Origin: an uncultured Christensenella sp.
Lineage (GTDB): Bacteria > Bacillota > Clostridia > Christensenellales > Borkfalkiaceae
Assembly: GCA_910586365.1 (NCBI GenBank)
Contig: CAJUGP010000001.1
Location: forward strand, 105,331-144,896
Length of the DNA stretch: 39,566 nt
Direction of reading: 5' to 3'
Shown: positions 7,477 to 16,217 of the stretch, piece after piece
How positions within the stretch are numbered: position 1 is the first letter of the stretch
Layout of the letters: each line of letters begins with the position of its first letter
Translations under genes and position numbers: made by a program
Notes under the pieces: model-generated
The model's input: only the letters and a program-made list of their open reading frames with translations
Databases searched by the model: none
What the model was told of the DNA's origin: nothing

Positions 7477-9441
7477 TTATCTCTTTTCCCGCACCGTTCC
7501 CGCACGGTAGGCTTCGAGCAGCGCGGTCAGCTCCGCAACGTTTTCTTCCATGCGTTTGCCGTTATCGGTATCGCGGATCGAAAGGCGTCTATCGGACAGC
7601 TGCACGACTTCGGTCACGGAATGAATGTCGCTCTCGGTTTTCACCGCTTCTTCCGCCGAACGGAAGGGATCGTGCGCCACGAGCCGCATGCCGTAGGAAT
7701 TGTAGACGAGCGTATAGCCCGCAATCCCCGTTTCGCGCTGATACGGGCGCGACATGCCCCCGTCGATCATGAGCAGTTTGCCGCCGCAGCGCACGGGCTT
7801 TTCGCCGTCTTTCAGATGCACGGGCATATGTCCGTTGATGACGTGCGTCATAGGCGACGCAGGATCGAGCCCGAATTCGCGCAGAATCGAACCGATCACG
7901 CGCGCGTCGTCGAGATAGCGGTAATACGCGTTTTTCTCCTCGGCACAGCAAGCGCCGTCGCCGACAAAATACCGCTCAAACGTGGTCATCTTTTCTTTGC
8001 CGTACAAGGGCGAATTTTCGTTCGCCCACAGAAAATACATGGCGTCCTGCCCTTCCGCGCGCTCCGTTTCGTCGGCGGAAAAATATCCTTTGCGCACAAG
8101 CGCGTCGAGCTTATCGAAGAGCGCTTTGCCGCGGTACTCGCCGCCGCCGATTTTCACACTCTTGAACGAGCCGTCCTCGCACAGCGGCACGCAGCCGTGA
8201 TACAGCAGATTACCGTTGAAGGTGCGGTACATGCCGCCGCGCATGAAGAGGTCGCTCACGTGCCGTTGCAGCTTTTCGCTGCCGAGGAAACAGGCGCGCA
8301 GCTTTTCCATGACGAGCGCTTCGCCCGCGGAAAGCGCGTACGGGTCGCGCGCGTCGATTGTGGGAAAATGCCCGTCGCGCAGCGGATACACCGTTTTGTC
8401 AATCGTGACGACGCCCCGTTCTTTGTCGATTTTATCGAGCAAAAGCCTGTTTTGCATGCCGTATTCGGGGCGGCGGAGCAAAAGCTGCCCTTCGAGCTTG
8501 AATAAAATTACGGTGATCGCTTTATGGATCTTCCGATCCATGTCGCCGTCGTAGGGATCGTAGCTCTGCGAACCGTTTATTTCAAAGCATTCGCACCGAT
8601 CGCCCGCGTACGCTTCGAGCGCGAAACGGGCAAGCGGCAGAAGATTGATGCCGTAACCGCTTTCGAGCGTGTTGAAATTGCCGTACTTTACCGAAATACG
8701 CACGACCGAGGCGATGCAGGCGAGCGAGCCGCACGCCGCGCCCATCCAACAGACGTCGTGGTTTCCCCAAACGAAATCGACGTTGGAATACCCTGCAAGC
8801 GTATCGAGAATAACGTGCGCCCCCGGTCCGCGGTCGTACAGATCGCCCAAGATATGAATACGTTCGACGGCAAGCCGCCGGATCACGTTGCAGAATGCGA
8901 TAACAAAATGCTTGGCGCGCTTCGTGGAAATGATCGCGCTGATAATGCCGTTATAATACGCCTCTTTGTCCTGCACTTCTTCCTTTTCGCTAAGCAGCTC
9001 TTCGATGACGTAAGCGTAGTCCTTCGGCAGCATTTTGCGCACGCGCGAACGGGTATATTTGGACGCGATACGGCGGTTGACGCGTACCAAACGGTAAATC
9101 GTCGTTCTGTACCAATCGTCGCGTTCCTCGTCCGTCGCGGTGAGCTGCGAAAGCTTTTGCTCGGGATAATAGACGAGCGTGGCAAGCTCCTTTTTCTCCT
9201 TGCGCGTAAGCGTGCCCCGAAATTCTTCTTCGATCTTTTTGGCGATCGACCCCGAACCGTTTTTCAGAATATGTAAAAACGGCTCGTATTCGCCGTGAAT
9301 ATCGGTGATGAAATGCTCGGTCCCCTTCGGCAAATTGAGAATGGACGAAAGATTGATGATCTCGCGCGCCGCGTCGTTCGCCGTGGGGAACTGCTCGGAA
9401 AGCCGTTCGAGATATTTTAAGTCGCGTTCGTTTTGTTTCAT
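7477..9441 (-). CDS. fbp: Class III fructose-1,6-bisphosphatase
   Basis: A 654-residue enzyme of the Firmicutes-type FBPase family, which hydrolyses fructose-1,6-bisphosphate to fructose-6-phosphate in gluconeogenesis. Metallophosphoesterase motifs are in order: TDIHGEY (46-52), GDLYDRGPG (199-207), GNHD (226-229), with a C-terminal GHMPVHLKDGE. Length is normal for the family. GGAGAA precedes the ATG at 9441. It follows tsaD by 15 bases. Relatives such as B. subtilis Fbp need Mn and respond to phosphoenolpyruvate; that is family knowledge, not seen here. Confidence 0.95.
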   Translation of the reverse strand: MKQNERDLKYLERLSEQFPTANDAAREIINLSSILNLPKGTEHFITDIHGEYEPFLHILKNGSGSIAKKIEEEFRGTLTRKEKKELATLVYYPEQKLSQLTATDEERDDWYRTTIYRLVRVNRRIASKYTRSRVRKMLPKDYAYVIEELLSEKEEVQDKEAYYNGIISAIISTKRAKHFVIAFCNVIRRLAVERIHILGDLYDRGPGAHVILDTLAGYSNVDFVWGNHDVCWMGAACGSLACIASVVRISVKYGNFNTLESGYGINLLPLARFALEAYAGDRCECFEINGSQSYDPYDGDMDRKIHKAITVILFKLEGQLLLRRPEYGMQNRLLLDKIDKERGVVTIDKTVYPLRDGHFPTIDARDPYALSAGEALVMEKLRACFLGSEKLQRHVSDLFMRGGMYRTFNGNLLYHGCVPLCEDGSFKSVKIGGGEYRGKALFDKLDALVRKGYFSADETERAEGQDAMYFLWANENSPLYGKEKMTTFERYFVGDGACCAEEKNAYYRYLDDARVIGSILREFGLDPASPMTHVINGHMPVHLKDGEKPVRCGGKLLMIDGGMSRPYQRETGIAGYTLVYNSYGMRLVAHDPFRSAEEAVKTESDIHSVTEVVQLSDRRLSIRDTDNGKRMEENVAELTALLEAYRAGTVREKR

Positions 9442-9456
9442 ATTTCTCCGTGAAAG

Positions 9457-10464
9457 TCAGCGCAGCGGAATGCTCGGGCAGGCGTTTAAGGAAAGCGGCG
9501 AAAAGTTGCCCGCGCGGTATTGGATCAGCCCTTCGCAGGCGATCATGGCGGCGTTGTCGGTACAGCGGTTTTTGGCGGGAAGAACGAGTTTCAGCCCCGC
9601 GTTTTCGCACGCTTGCGTCAGCTTTTCGCGCAGATATCCGTTTGCGACGACGCCGCCGCCCGCCGTCACGACCTTCACGCCCTTTTCGCGCGCGCCTTCC
9701 GCGACTTTCTGCGCCAGAATATCGAGGGCGGCATGCTGAAAGGACGCGGCAAGATCGGCTCGGCTCCACTCCTCGCCCTTCTGTTCCTTGGTGTGCACGT
9801 AGTTGATCACGGCGGTTTTTAAGCCGCTGTACGAAAAATCGTAGCCGCCCGCCCCTTTCAGCATTTTGGGCAGCGGAATGACGGGCTGCCCCTCGCGCGC
9901 AAGCCTTTCCACGTGCGGACCGCCCGGATACGGCAGCGACAGGACGCGCGCAACCTTGTCGAACGCCTCGCCCACGGCGTCGTCGCGCGTGCCGCCGAGC
10001 ACTTCGTATTCGGTTTCGCTTTTGCAATATAAAATCGCCGTATGTCCGCCGCTCGCCAACAGCGAAAGAAAGGGCGGCGCCAACGCGTCGTCCTCTAAAT
10101 AACAGGCGGCAAGATGCCCGCGGATATGATTTACTCCGATGAGCGGAATATTCAGCCCGTAAGCAAGACCTTTCGCAAAGGAAAGCCCCACGAGGAGCGC
10201 GCCCAACAGTCCCGCGCCGTAGGTGACGGCAACGGCGGAAAGCTCCTCTTTTTTCACTCCTGCCCGATCGAGCGCGCGCTGCACGACAAGGTCGACGGCG
10301 TCGGTATGAGCGCGCGAGGCAAGCTCGGGCACGACGCCGCCGAACTGCGCCTGCAAAGTCGCCGAAGAAATGATTTCGTCGGATAAAAGCCGTCTGCCGC
10401 GAATCACCGCGGCAGCCGTTTCGTCACAAGAGGATTCAATTCCAAGAATAAGAGGTTCAACCAT
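9457..10464 (-). CDS. tsaD: tRNA N6-adenosine threonylcarbamoyltransferase
   Basis: A 335-residue protein of the Kae1/TsaD family, which with TsaB and TsaE transfers threonylcarbamoyl to A37 of ANN-decoding tRNAs. The N-terminus ILGIESSCDETAAAV, the metal-binding HIRGH (His113, His117), GGHTAI and the C-terminal CTDNAAMIA are all present. The reading frame is open for 56 codons further upstream into prfB, but the start at 10464 gives the family's normal length and N-terminus. No strong ribosome binding site is visible there; coupling to prfB, whose stop is 23 bases upstream, may help. tsaB and tsaE are not in the window. Confidence 0.95.
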   Translation of the reverse strand: MVEPLILGIESSCDETAAAVIRGRRLLSDEIISSATLQAQFGGVVPELASRAHTDAVDLVVQRALDRAGVKKEELSAVAVTYGAGLLGALLVGLSFAKGLAYGLNIPLIGVNHIRGHLAACYLEDDALAPPFLSLLASGGHTAILYCKSETEYEVLGGTRDDAVGEAFDKVARVLSLPYPGGPHVERLAREGQPVIPLPKMLKGAGGYDFSYSGLKTAVINYVHTKEQKGEEWSRADLAASFQHAALDILAQKVAEGAREKGVKVVTAGGGVVANGYLREKLTQACENAGLKLVLPAKNRCTDNAAMIACEGLIQYRAGNFSPLSLNACPSIPLR

Positions 10465-10487
10465 ATAAATTAGATATAACTTAACGA

Positions 10488-11585
10488 TCAGCTTTTTTTC
10501 AAATAATCGATAATAAAGCCCTGCAAGTCGCCGTCCATGACCGCCTGCACGTCGCCCACCTCGTATCCCGTGCGGTGGTCTTTTACGAGCGTATACGGGC
10601 AGAACACGTACGAACGGATCTGCGAACCCCATTCGATTTTTTTGATTTCGCCCTTTAACGCCGCTTCGTCTGCAAGGCGCTGTTCGATCTGCTTTTCCAA
10701 AAGCTTGGAGCGCAGATATTTGAACGCCATTTCTTTATTCTGCAACTGCGAACGCTCGTTTTGGCAGGTTACGACGATACCCGTCGGAAAATGCGTGATG
10801 CGGATCGCTGTTTCGGTTTTATTGACCTTTTGCCCGCCCGCGCCCGAGGAACGGTATACGTCGATACGGATGTCCTCGTCTTTGATTTCGATTTCATCGT
10901 CGTCGCCTGCTTCGGGCATGACTTCGAGAGAGGCAAACGAAGTCTGGCGGCGTTTGTTCGCGTCGAACGGCGAAATGCGCACAAGGCGGTGCACGCCGAT
11001 TTCGGCTTTTAAGTATCCGTACGCGTTTTCGCCCTCGATCTTGAAATCCACCGATTTCAGACCCGCGCTGTCGCCCGCAAGACGGTCGATCTCCGTCACT
11101 TTGAATCCGTTCTGCTCGGCGTAACGGCAATACATGCGGTAGAGCATTTGGCACCAATCGCACGCCTCGGTGCCGCCCGCACCCGCATGCAGCGCCAAAA
11201 GCGCGTTGGAATTATCGTATTTTCCGCGCAAAAGCGCGCGGATACGCATTTCCTCGATGTCCTTTTCCGCCGCCGTCATCATCTTTTCCAACTCGGAAAC
11301 AAGCTCTTCTTCCTCGGTTTCCTCGATCAGATCGACGATCTCGCTTGCGTCGTCGAGCGCCTTGCGCCCCTTTGCATACGAAGCGATTTTCCCTTCGATC
11401 GCGGAAATTTCGCGCCCGATCTTGGTCGAGCGCTCCAAATCCTGCCAAACCTCGGGCTTTTCCTGTTCGGCTTTCAGTTCGCTCAGCCGCGCGGAAATAT
11501 TGTCGATATCGAGGGCGTATTTCGCCTCGCCGAGCGTTTCTTCAAGCGCTTTTATTTTTAATCTGTAGTCGTCTGCTTTGAACAT
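10488..11585 (-). CDS. prfB: Peptide chain release factor 2, no programmed frameshift
   Basis: A 365-residue RF2. The stop-codon-reading SPF is at 205-207 and the peptidyl-hydrolase GGQ at 250-252, within SSGAGGQKVNKTET. It releases peptides at UGA and UAA. In many bacteria an in-frame UGA near codon 25 forces a +1 frameshift for autoregulation. Here the corresponding region (KYALDIDNI, residues 22-30) is read straight through with CTC GAT and no TGA. The ribosome binding site is weak (AAGAAA). A GC-rich 8-bp hairpin (11604-11625) lies in the gap before the start. Confidence 0.95.
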   Translation of the reverse strand: MFKADDYRLKIKALEETLGEAKYALDIDNISARLSELKAEQEKPEVWQDLERSTKIGREISAIEGKIASYAKGRKALDDASEIVDLIEETEEEELVSELEKMMTAAEKDIEEMRIRALLRGKYDNSNALLALHAGAGGTEACDWCQMLYRMYCRYAEQNGFKVTEIDRLAGDSAGLKSVDFKIEGENAYGYLKAEIGVHRLVRISPFDANKRRQTSFASLEVMPEAGDDDEIEIKDEDIRIDVYRSSGAGGQKVNKTETAIRITHFPTGIVVTCQNERSQLQNKEMAFKYLRSKLLEKQIEQRLADEAALKGEIKKIEWGSQIRSYVFCPYTLVKDHRTGYEVGDVQAVMDGDLQGFIIDYLKKS

Positions 11586-11603
11586 AATTTCTTAAATATT
11601 TTT

Positions 11604-11625
11604 GCGCGAGGCTCACCCCTCGCGC
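11604..11625. other. GC-rich hairpin in the secA-prfB gap
   Basis: GCGCGAGG (11604-11611) pairs perfectly with CCTCGCGC (11618-11625) around a 6-base loop. No T-run follows on either strand, so it is not a standard terminator. It begins about 20 bases upstream of the prfB ATG and could affect translation or mRNA stability. Confidence 0.45.
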
Positions 11626-11770
11626 TAATGTCGGAAATCGACGCTTTCACGACCAAAACACTAACGGGATTTCTTTTCATTACGATGCGCCTTCCACGAT
11701 TTCGCGCAAGCGATGAGCGTAAATCGAAGTCGCCGCTTTGCGGCGGCAAGGCGCAGGGAAAAGAAATTCG

Positions 11771-14701
11771 TTAAAACGGTTTCCCGCAGCACTTTTTATA
11801 TTTTAAGCCGCTGCCGCAGGGGCAAAGATCGTTGGGACCCGGTTTCTTGCTTTTTTTCATGGTCGCGGGGTTGTACGCCGAATCGCCGCTCGTCTTTAAG
11901 CTGTCAACGTCCACGTCCTTGGGCACGTCGGCGTTTTCGACTTGAGCGTCCACCGCGCCGCCCGCGGGCTGCGCTTCTTCCTGCGCGGACGTATTTTCGG
12001 GCGCTTTCTGCTGCGGTGCCGCCTGCTGCGCGCGCGGTCCCGTGGGGAAGATGCGCTGCACCTGACGCGGTTCGGCTTTGATCTGACATTTCAAAAGCAG
12101 ACGGATCGTACGCTCCTGGATCAGCTCGATCATCTCGTCGAACATGGCAAACCCTTCCTGCTTGTACGCTATCACAGGATCGGTCTGTCCGCCGTAAGCG
12201 CGCAGACGGATTCCCTTGCGGAGCTGGTCCATCGCGTCGATATGGTCGATCCAATAATTATTGACGTGCGACAGGAGAATATCGCGTTCGATCTTGCCGA
12301 AATCAAGCCCCGGAATTTCTTCCTGCACGCGGGCGATTTTCTCCTCGTAGCAAGCCGTCGTTTTTTCGGTGATCTTTTTGAGCGCCGTTTCGTACTCCCA
12401 CTTTTCGAGCTTTTCGCGGGTGACGAAAGCCGTTCCCTCGGGAATAAGGTGGCGTTCGAGCGCGGCGTTCAAATCGTCCTCACTCCATTTTTCGGGCGCG
12501 TCGTCCACGTTCACCGCATTCTTAATCACGCCCGCCACGAAATCGGGGATATACTTCAACACCTGATCGTGCACGCTTTCGCCGCGAATGACCTTCATGC
12601 GCTCGGCATACATGATCGTGCGCTGCGTGTTCATAACGTCGTCGTACTGCAAGACGTTTTTACGGATACCGAAGTTTCTGCCCTCGATTTGTTTCTGCGC
12701 GTACTCGACAAGGTTGGTCAGCATTTTGGATTCGAGACACTCTTCGTCGCCCAAGCCCGCCATCGCCCATTTTTTCATGCGTTCGCCGCCGAAGCGCACC
12801 ATCAAATCGTCCTCGACGGAGAGGAAGAAGATCGAAGTACCGACGTCGCCCTGCCGTCCCGAACGGCCGCGCAGCTGATTGTCGATACGGCGCGACTCGT
12901 GCCGCTCCGTGCCGATAATGCAAAGTCCGCCCGCCTCGATGACGCGCTTTTTCTCTTCGTCGGTTTTTTCTTTATACGATTTATAAAGCGAATTGTAGCG
13001 TTCGCGCACTTTAAGCGTTTCTTCGTCGGCGTCGGCGTAGCTCGTCGCAAGCTCGATCTGCTCGTGCTCGATCCCTTCTTCGCGCAGCCGTTTTTTGGAG
13101 AGATATTCCGCGTTGCCGCCCAAAAGAATATCGGTACCGCGCCCCGCCATGTTGGTGGCGATCGTCACCGCGCCCAATCTGCCCGCCTGCGCCACGATTT
13201 CCGCTTCGCGTTCGTGGTTCTTCGCGTTAAGAATGTTGTGCTGCACGCCGTTGCGGATCAAAAGACGCGAAAGCTCTTCCGATTTATCGACCGAAACCGT
13301 ACCCACGAGAATGGGCTGCCCTTTTTCGTGGCGTTCGACGATCTCGCGCACGATCGCCTTTTTCTTCGCTTCTTCGGAAGCGTAAATACGGTCGCGCATA
13401 TCGTTGCGCTGCACGGGAAGGTTGGTGGGGATCTCCACGACGTCGAGCGAATAGATCGTGCGGAATTCGCCTTCTTCGGTTTTCGCCGTACCCGTCATAC
13501 CCGAAAGCTTTTTGTAAAGTCGGAAGTAATTTTGGAAGGTAATGGTCGCGTAGGTCTTATTCTCCTCGCGCACCTTGACGCCTTCTTTCGCCTCGATGGC
13601 TTGATGCAAGCCGTCGGAGTAGCGGCGCCCGATCATAAGACGACCCGTAAATTCGTCGACGATGACGATTTCGCCGTCGTTGATGATATATTCCTCGTTG
13701 AGCGCGAACAGGTGATGCGCTTTGAGCGCCTGCTGAATGTGGTGGTTGAGGGACGCGTGCGCCACGTCGGCAATGTTTTCGACGCCGAAGAATCTTTCGG
13801 CTTTTTCCGCGCCGAATTCGGTCAGCTCAACCTGCTTGTCTCGCCGTTCGATAACGAAATCCCAATTCAGCTCTTCCGCCTTTGCGATCTTCTGCGCACT
13901 CGAATCGCCCTTCTTCTTTCTGCGGCTGTTCTCTTCTGCGTCTTTCAAATCGTCGTCGAACCCGCCCTTCAAGGTGCGGACGAATTTATCGACGCGTACG
14001 TACAAATCGGACGATTGGTTGCCCCTGCCCGAAATAATGAGCGGCGTTCTGGCTTCGTCGATGAGAATGGAGTCCACTTCGTCGACGATCGCAAAATTCA
14101 GTTCGCGCTGCACCATGCGCGAAAGCTCGGATTTCAGATTGTCGCGCAGATAATCGAAGCCGAACTCGTTGTTCGTACCGTACGTAATGTCGCAGGCGTA
14201 AGCGGCGCGCTTGTCCTCGTCTTCCATGCCGGGAACGACGACGCCGACCGTAAGCCCCATGAATTTATGCACCTTGCCCATCCATTCCGCGTCGCGGCGG
14301 GCGAGGTAATCGTTGACCGTGACGATATGCACGCCTTTGCCCGAAAGCGCTTCGAGATAGCTGGGCAGAGTTGCAACGAGCGTTTTGCCTTCGCCCGTCT
14401 TCATTTCAGCGATTCTGCCCTGAAACAAACAGATACCGCCGACGATCTGAACGTGGAAGTGGCGCATGCCGAGCACGCGTCCGCTTGCTTCGCGCAAGGC
14501 GGCGAAGGCGTCGTAGAGAATATCGTCGAGCGTTTCGCCGTTTTTAAGACGGTCTTTCAAAACCCCCGTCTGCGCTTTGAGTTCAGTATCGTTCATGGCG
14601 GAATATTTGGGCGCGAGCGCCTCCACCTTGTCCGCCATTTTATTGAGTTTTTTCAAACTCTTGCGGCTGTCGCCGTTTTTCAAATAACTGATCAGTCCCA
14701 T
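11771..14701 (-). CDS. secA: Preprotein translocase ATPase SecA
   Basis: A 976-residue motor that drives secretory proteins through SecYEG. Walker A MKTGEGKT lies near residues 100-107, followed by PSYLEALSGKGVHIVTVNDYLA and VDEVDSILIDEA. The helicase motif NMAGRGTDI, the scaffold and wing region, and a C-terminal zinc finger CPCGSGLKYKKCCG (Cys960, 962, 971, 972) that contacts SecB or ribosomes are also present. GGAG precedes the ATG. A Pro/Ala/Gln-rich linker precedes the zinc finger. It heads the run leading to fbp, with a 185-base gap before prfB. Confidence 0.98.
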   Translation of the reverse strand: MGLISYLKNGDSRKSLKKLNKMADKVEALAPKYSAMNDTELKAQTGVLKDRLKNGETLDDILYDAFAALREASGRVLGMRHFHVQIVGGICLFQGRIAEMKTGEGKTLVATLPSYLEALSGKGVHIVTVNDYLARRDAEWMGKVHKFMGLTVGVVVPGMEDEDKRAAYACDITYGTNNEFGFDYLRDNLKSELSRMVQRELNFAIVDEVDSILIDEARTPLIISGRGNQSSDLYVRVDKFVRTLKGGFDDDLKDAEENSRRKKKGDSSAQKIAKAEELNWDFVIERRDKQVELTEFGAEKAERFFGVENIADVAHASLNHHIQQALKAHHLFALNEEYIINDGEIVIVDEFTGRLMIGRRYSDGLHQAIEAKEGVKVREENKTYATITFQNYFRLYKKLSGMTGTAKTEEGEFRTIYSLDVVEIPTNLPVQRNDMRDRIYASEEAKKKAIVREIVERHEKGQPILVGTVSVDKSEELSRLLIRNGVQHNILNAKNHEREAEIVAQAGRLGAVTIATNMAGRGTDILLGGNAEYLSKKRLREEGIEHEQIELATSYADADEETLKVRERYNSLYKSYKEKTDEEKKRVIEAGGLCIIGTERHESRRIDNQLRGRSGRQGDVGTSIFFLSVEDDLMVRFGGERMKKWAMAGLGDEECLESKMLTNLVEYAQKQIEGRNFGIRKNVLQYDDVMNTQRTIMYAERMKVIRGESVHDQVLKYIPDFVAGVIKNAVNVDDAPEKWSEDDLNAALERHLIPEGTAFVTREKLEKWEYETALKKITEKTTACYEEKIARVQEEIPGLDFGKIERDILLSHVNNYWIDHIDAMDQLRKGIRLRAYGGQTDPVIAYKQEGFAMFDEMIELIQERTIRLLLKCQIKAEPRQVQRIFPTGPRAQQAAPQQKAPENTSAQEEAQPAGGAVDAQVENADVPKDVDVDSLKTSGDSAYNPATMKKSKKPGPNDLCPCGSGLKYKKCCGKPF

Positions 14702-14830
14702 TTTACACTCCGCTTTTTTGTTGCTTTCTTTTTCGCTTTTTGAAAAGCCTATAATATACCCTACTTATTGTACATTATTTTTAAGAAAAATCAAAGTGAT
14801 TTTGGGCGGAATTTGTAATTTTGGCAATTT
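14702..14830. other. secA upstream gap, AT-rich
   Basis: This gap separates secA from the DeoC-like gene. It is much richer in A+T than its surroundings and probably holds the secA promoter, but no clear -35/-10 pair stands out. A weak 7-bp AT hairpin (14787-14803) followed by T-rich sequence on the minus strand may be a poor terminator for the upstream gene. Confidence 0.35.
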
Positions 14831-15592
14831 TTATTTCCTCTCCGCTTGATTTTTGACGACGGCGGCGCGTCCCGCTTCGCGGAACAGCTCTTCCGCGACC
14901 GATTCGAGCCGCGCGGTGTATGCGCGCGAAGCGCCCGCACGCAGAAGCGAATTAAATTGCTCGGCGTTTTCCACGCCCGAAACGTCGACGCGCAGTCCGT
15001 TGCCCGCATCGATCGCCGACGCAAGGTGCGAAAGCTCGCCGCGCACGCAAACGCCGTCCGCCTTGCCCTCCCGCGCCGCGCGCACGCCCAGCGCGATCTC
15101 TTCGCGCGTGAGGGAACGGTCTTCGAGCGATACGGTGAGCACGCGTTTTTTCGCCGCCTTGCGTACTTTTTTGACCTCTTTTTTCAGATAATTGAAATCG
15201 CCGCAGGCAAGACGGGAATAACACAGCACCAAGCGGATCTCGCCCGCGCCGCACGAAAAGGCTTTTTTTGCCTCGGTTTTTTTCACGGAGGGCAGACTTT
15301 CGCCCGTGCCCCCCGCAAAGCAGATCACGCCCACGCCGCTTTCTTCCAGGATCCTGCGGCAGAGCGAAACGTTGACGGGCGACACCGCCACGGCGCTAGC
15401 ACGGTATTTTTTCGCCACGGCGCAGGCGCGCGCAAGCGCGGCGCGGTCGGTTTCGCGCTGCGTTGCGTCGATCACCGCTTTTTGCAGGCGGATCGCAATT
15501 TCATTCTCGCGGCGGGTACGCTTGAATTCTTCGTACTGCGCCGCCTCGTCTGGCGTGATTGTAATTTCGGGAAGTTCCGTTTGCTGTTCCAT
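14831..15592 (-). CDS. DeoC-like TIM-barrel protein lacking aldolase residues
   Basis: A 253-residue protein that resembles deoxyribose-phosphate aldolase in layout: SAVAVSPVNVSLCRRILEESGVGVICFAGG (compare VCVNP...V.V.TVIGFP.G), SVKKTEAKKAFSCGAGEIRLVL (compare VK..EA..AI..GADEIDMV) and LTREEIALGVRAA. The acidic residue of the EIDMV motif is Arg120. The FVKTSTG signature with its active-site lysine is replaced by GVCVRGE (180-186). It is therefore unlikely to be an active DeoC and may be a divergent enzyme or a binding protein. It has no signal peptide and lies upstream of secA. The ribosome binding site is weak. Identity is tentative. Confidence 0.6.
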   Translation of the reverse strand: MEQQTELPEITITPDEAAQYEEFKRTRRENEIAIRLQKAVIDATQRETDRAALARACAVAKKYRASAVAVSPVNVSLCRRILEESGVGVICFAGGTGESLPSVKKTEAKKAFSCGAGEIRLVLCYSRLACGDFNYLKKEVKKVRKAAKKRVLTVSLEDRSLTREEIALGVRAAREGKADGVCVRGELSHLASAIDAGNGLRVDVSGVENAEQFNSLLRAGASRAYTARLESVAEELFREAGRAAVVKNQAERK

Positions 15593-15681
15593 ACCCGCAA
15601 TTTTTCCCGAAAAAGAGCGCGAATATGCTGAAAAGTTATAATTTATGACAATACTTTTGCATTATAATGCGGAGCATGAAT

Positions 15682-15921
15682 ATGCTTTCCGTGCAGGGTC
15701 AAGGATTGATTTTTACGATAATTATTTTTTTATGCTGCGTGATCGTCGTGCATGCGTTCGTGCTCGCCAAAATCGGCTACCGTACGCTGCACAAAAAACT
15801 GCCGCCCGAACAGCCCCCCAAAGAACCGAAAAAAAACGACCCCGTTTATTTCATCGTGGAAAAAAAGAAAAAACGCGTGAAGTCGGAATACACCGCTCCG
15901 CGCGAAATCAAATTCAAATAA
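15682..15921 (+). CDS. Small single-pass membrane protein
   Basis: A 79-residue protein with one hydrophobic helix (about 9-30, LIFTIIIFLCCVIVVHAFVL), a Pro-rich stretch (PPEQPPKEPKK) and a Lys/Arg-rich C-terminus, so probably membrane-anchored with a basic cytoplasmic tail. I choose the third in-frame ATG (15682) because GGAG (15671-15674) is 7 bases upstream; ATGs at 15667 and 15676 are alternatives. It is divergent from the DeoC-like gene. TATAAT sequences occur at 15637-15642 and 15663-15668. The stop is followed at once by a repeat array. Function unknown. Confidence 0.65.
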   Translation: MLSVQGQGLIFTIIIFLCCVIVVHAFVLAKIGYRTLHKKLPPEQPPKEPKKNDPVYFIVEKKKKRVKSEYTAPREIKFK

Positions 15922-16217
15922 GAGATTCTTCGGCAAGCTCAGAATGACAGGGCGGTCGGATTGACCACTCAACAAGCTCAGAATGACAGGGCAATCCCGC
16001 TTTGTCATGTTGAGCGAAGCCGAAACATCAATTCTCGTAGCGCTCGACGTTCGGCAAGCTCGGAACGACAGGGCGGTACCCTTTGTCATGTTGAGCGAAG
16101 CCGAAACATCAATCCTCGTAGCGCTCGACGTTCGCCAAGCTCGGAATGACAAGTCGATCCCCCTTTGTCATGTTGAGCGAAGCCGAAACATCAATCCTCG
16201 TAGCGCTCGACGTTCGC
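15922..16217. repeat. Tandem palindromic repeat array overlapping the 3' end of rsfS
   Basis: The array starts with a 28-base arm (GAGATTCTTCGGCAAGCTCA, continuing to 15949) and a second partial arm at about 15973. Three near-identical units then begin at 16003, 16084 and 16166 (periods 81 and 82 bases). Each unit opens with TGTCATGTTGAGCGAAGCCG, the inverted partner of the arm. Every unit also carries a 26-base copy of the last rsfS codons including the stop (16028-16053, 16109-16134, and the genuine end from 16191). The 28-base arm recurs exactly at 25667-25694. The reading frames through it are repeat artefacts. Confidence 0.85.

Noticed and set aside
8990..10027. 345-codon Arg-rich frame across fbp and tsaD
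   Set aside because: Out-of-frame shadow of two well-identified genes on the same strand.
11558..11749. 63-codon minus-strand frame between secA and prfB
   Set aside because: It overlaps the prfB start out of frame, runs through the GC hairpin, and has no clear ribosome binding site or recognisable sequence. Chance cannot be excluded.
11942..14743. 933-codon open frame on the plus strand opposite secA
   Set aside because: It is an antisense shadow produced by G/C-rich third positions of secA. It is rich in Arg, Phe, His and Val, shows no domain, and secA is unambiguous.
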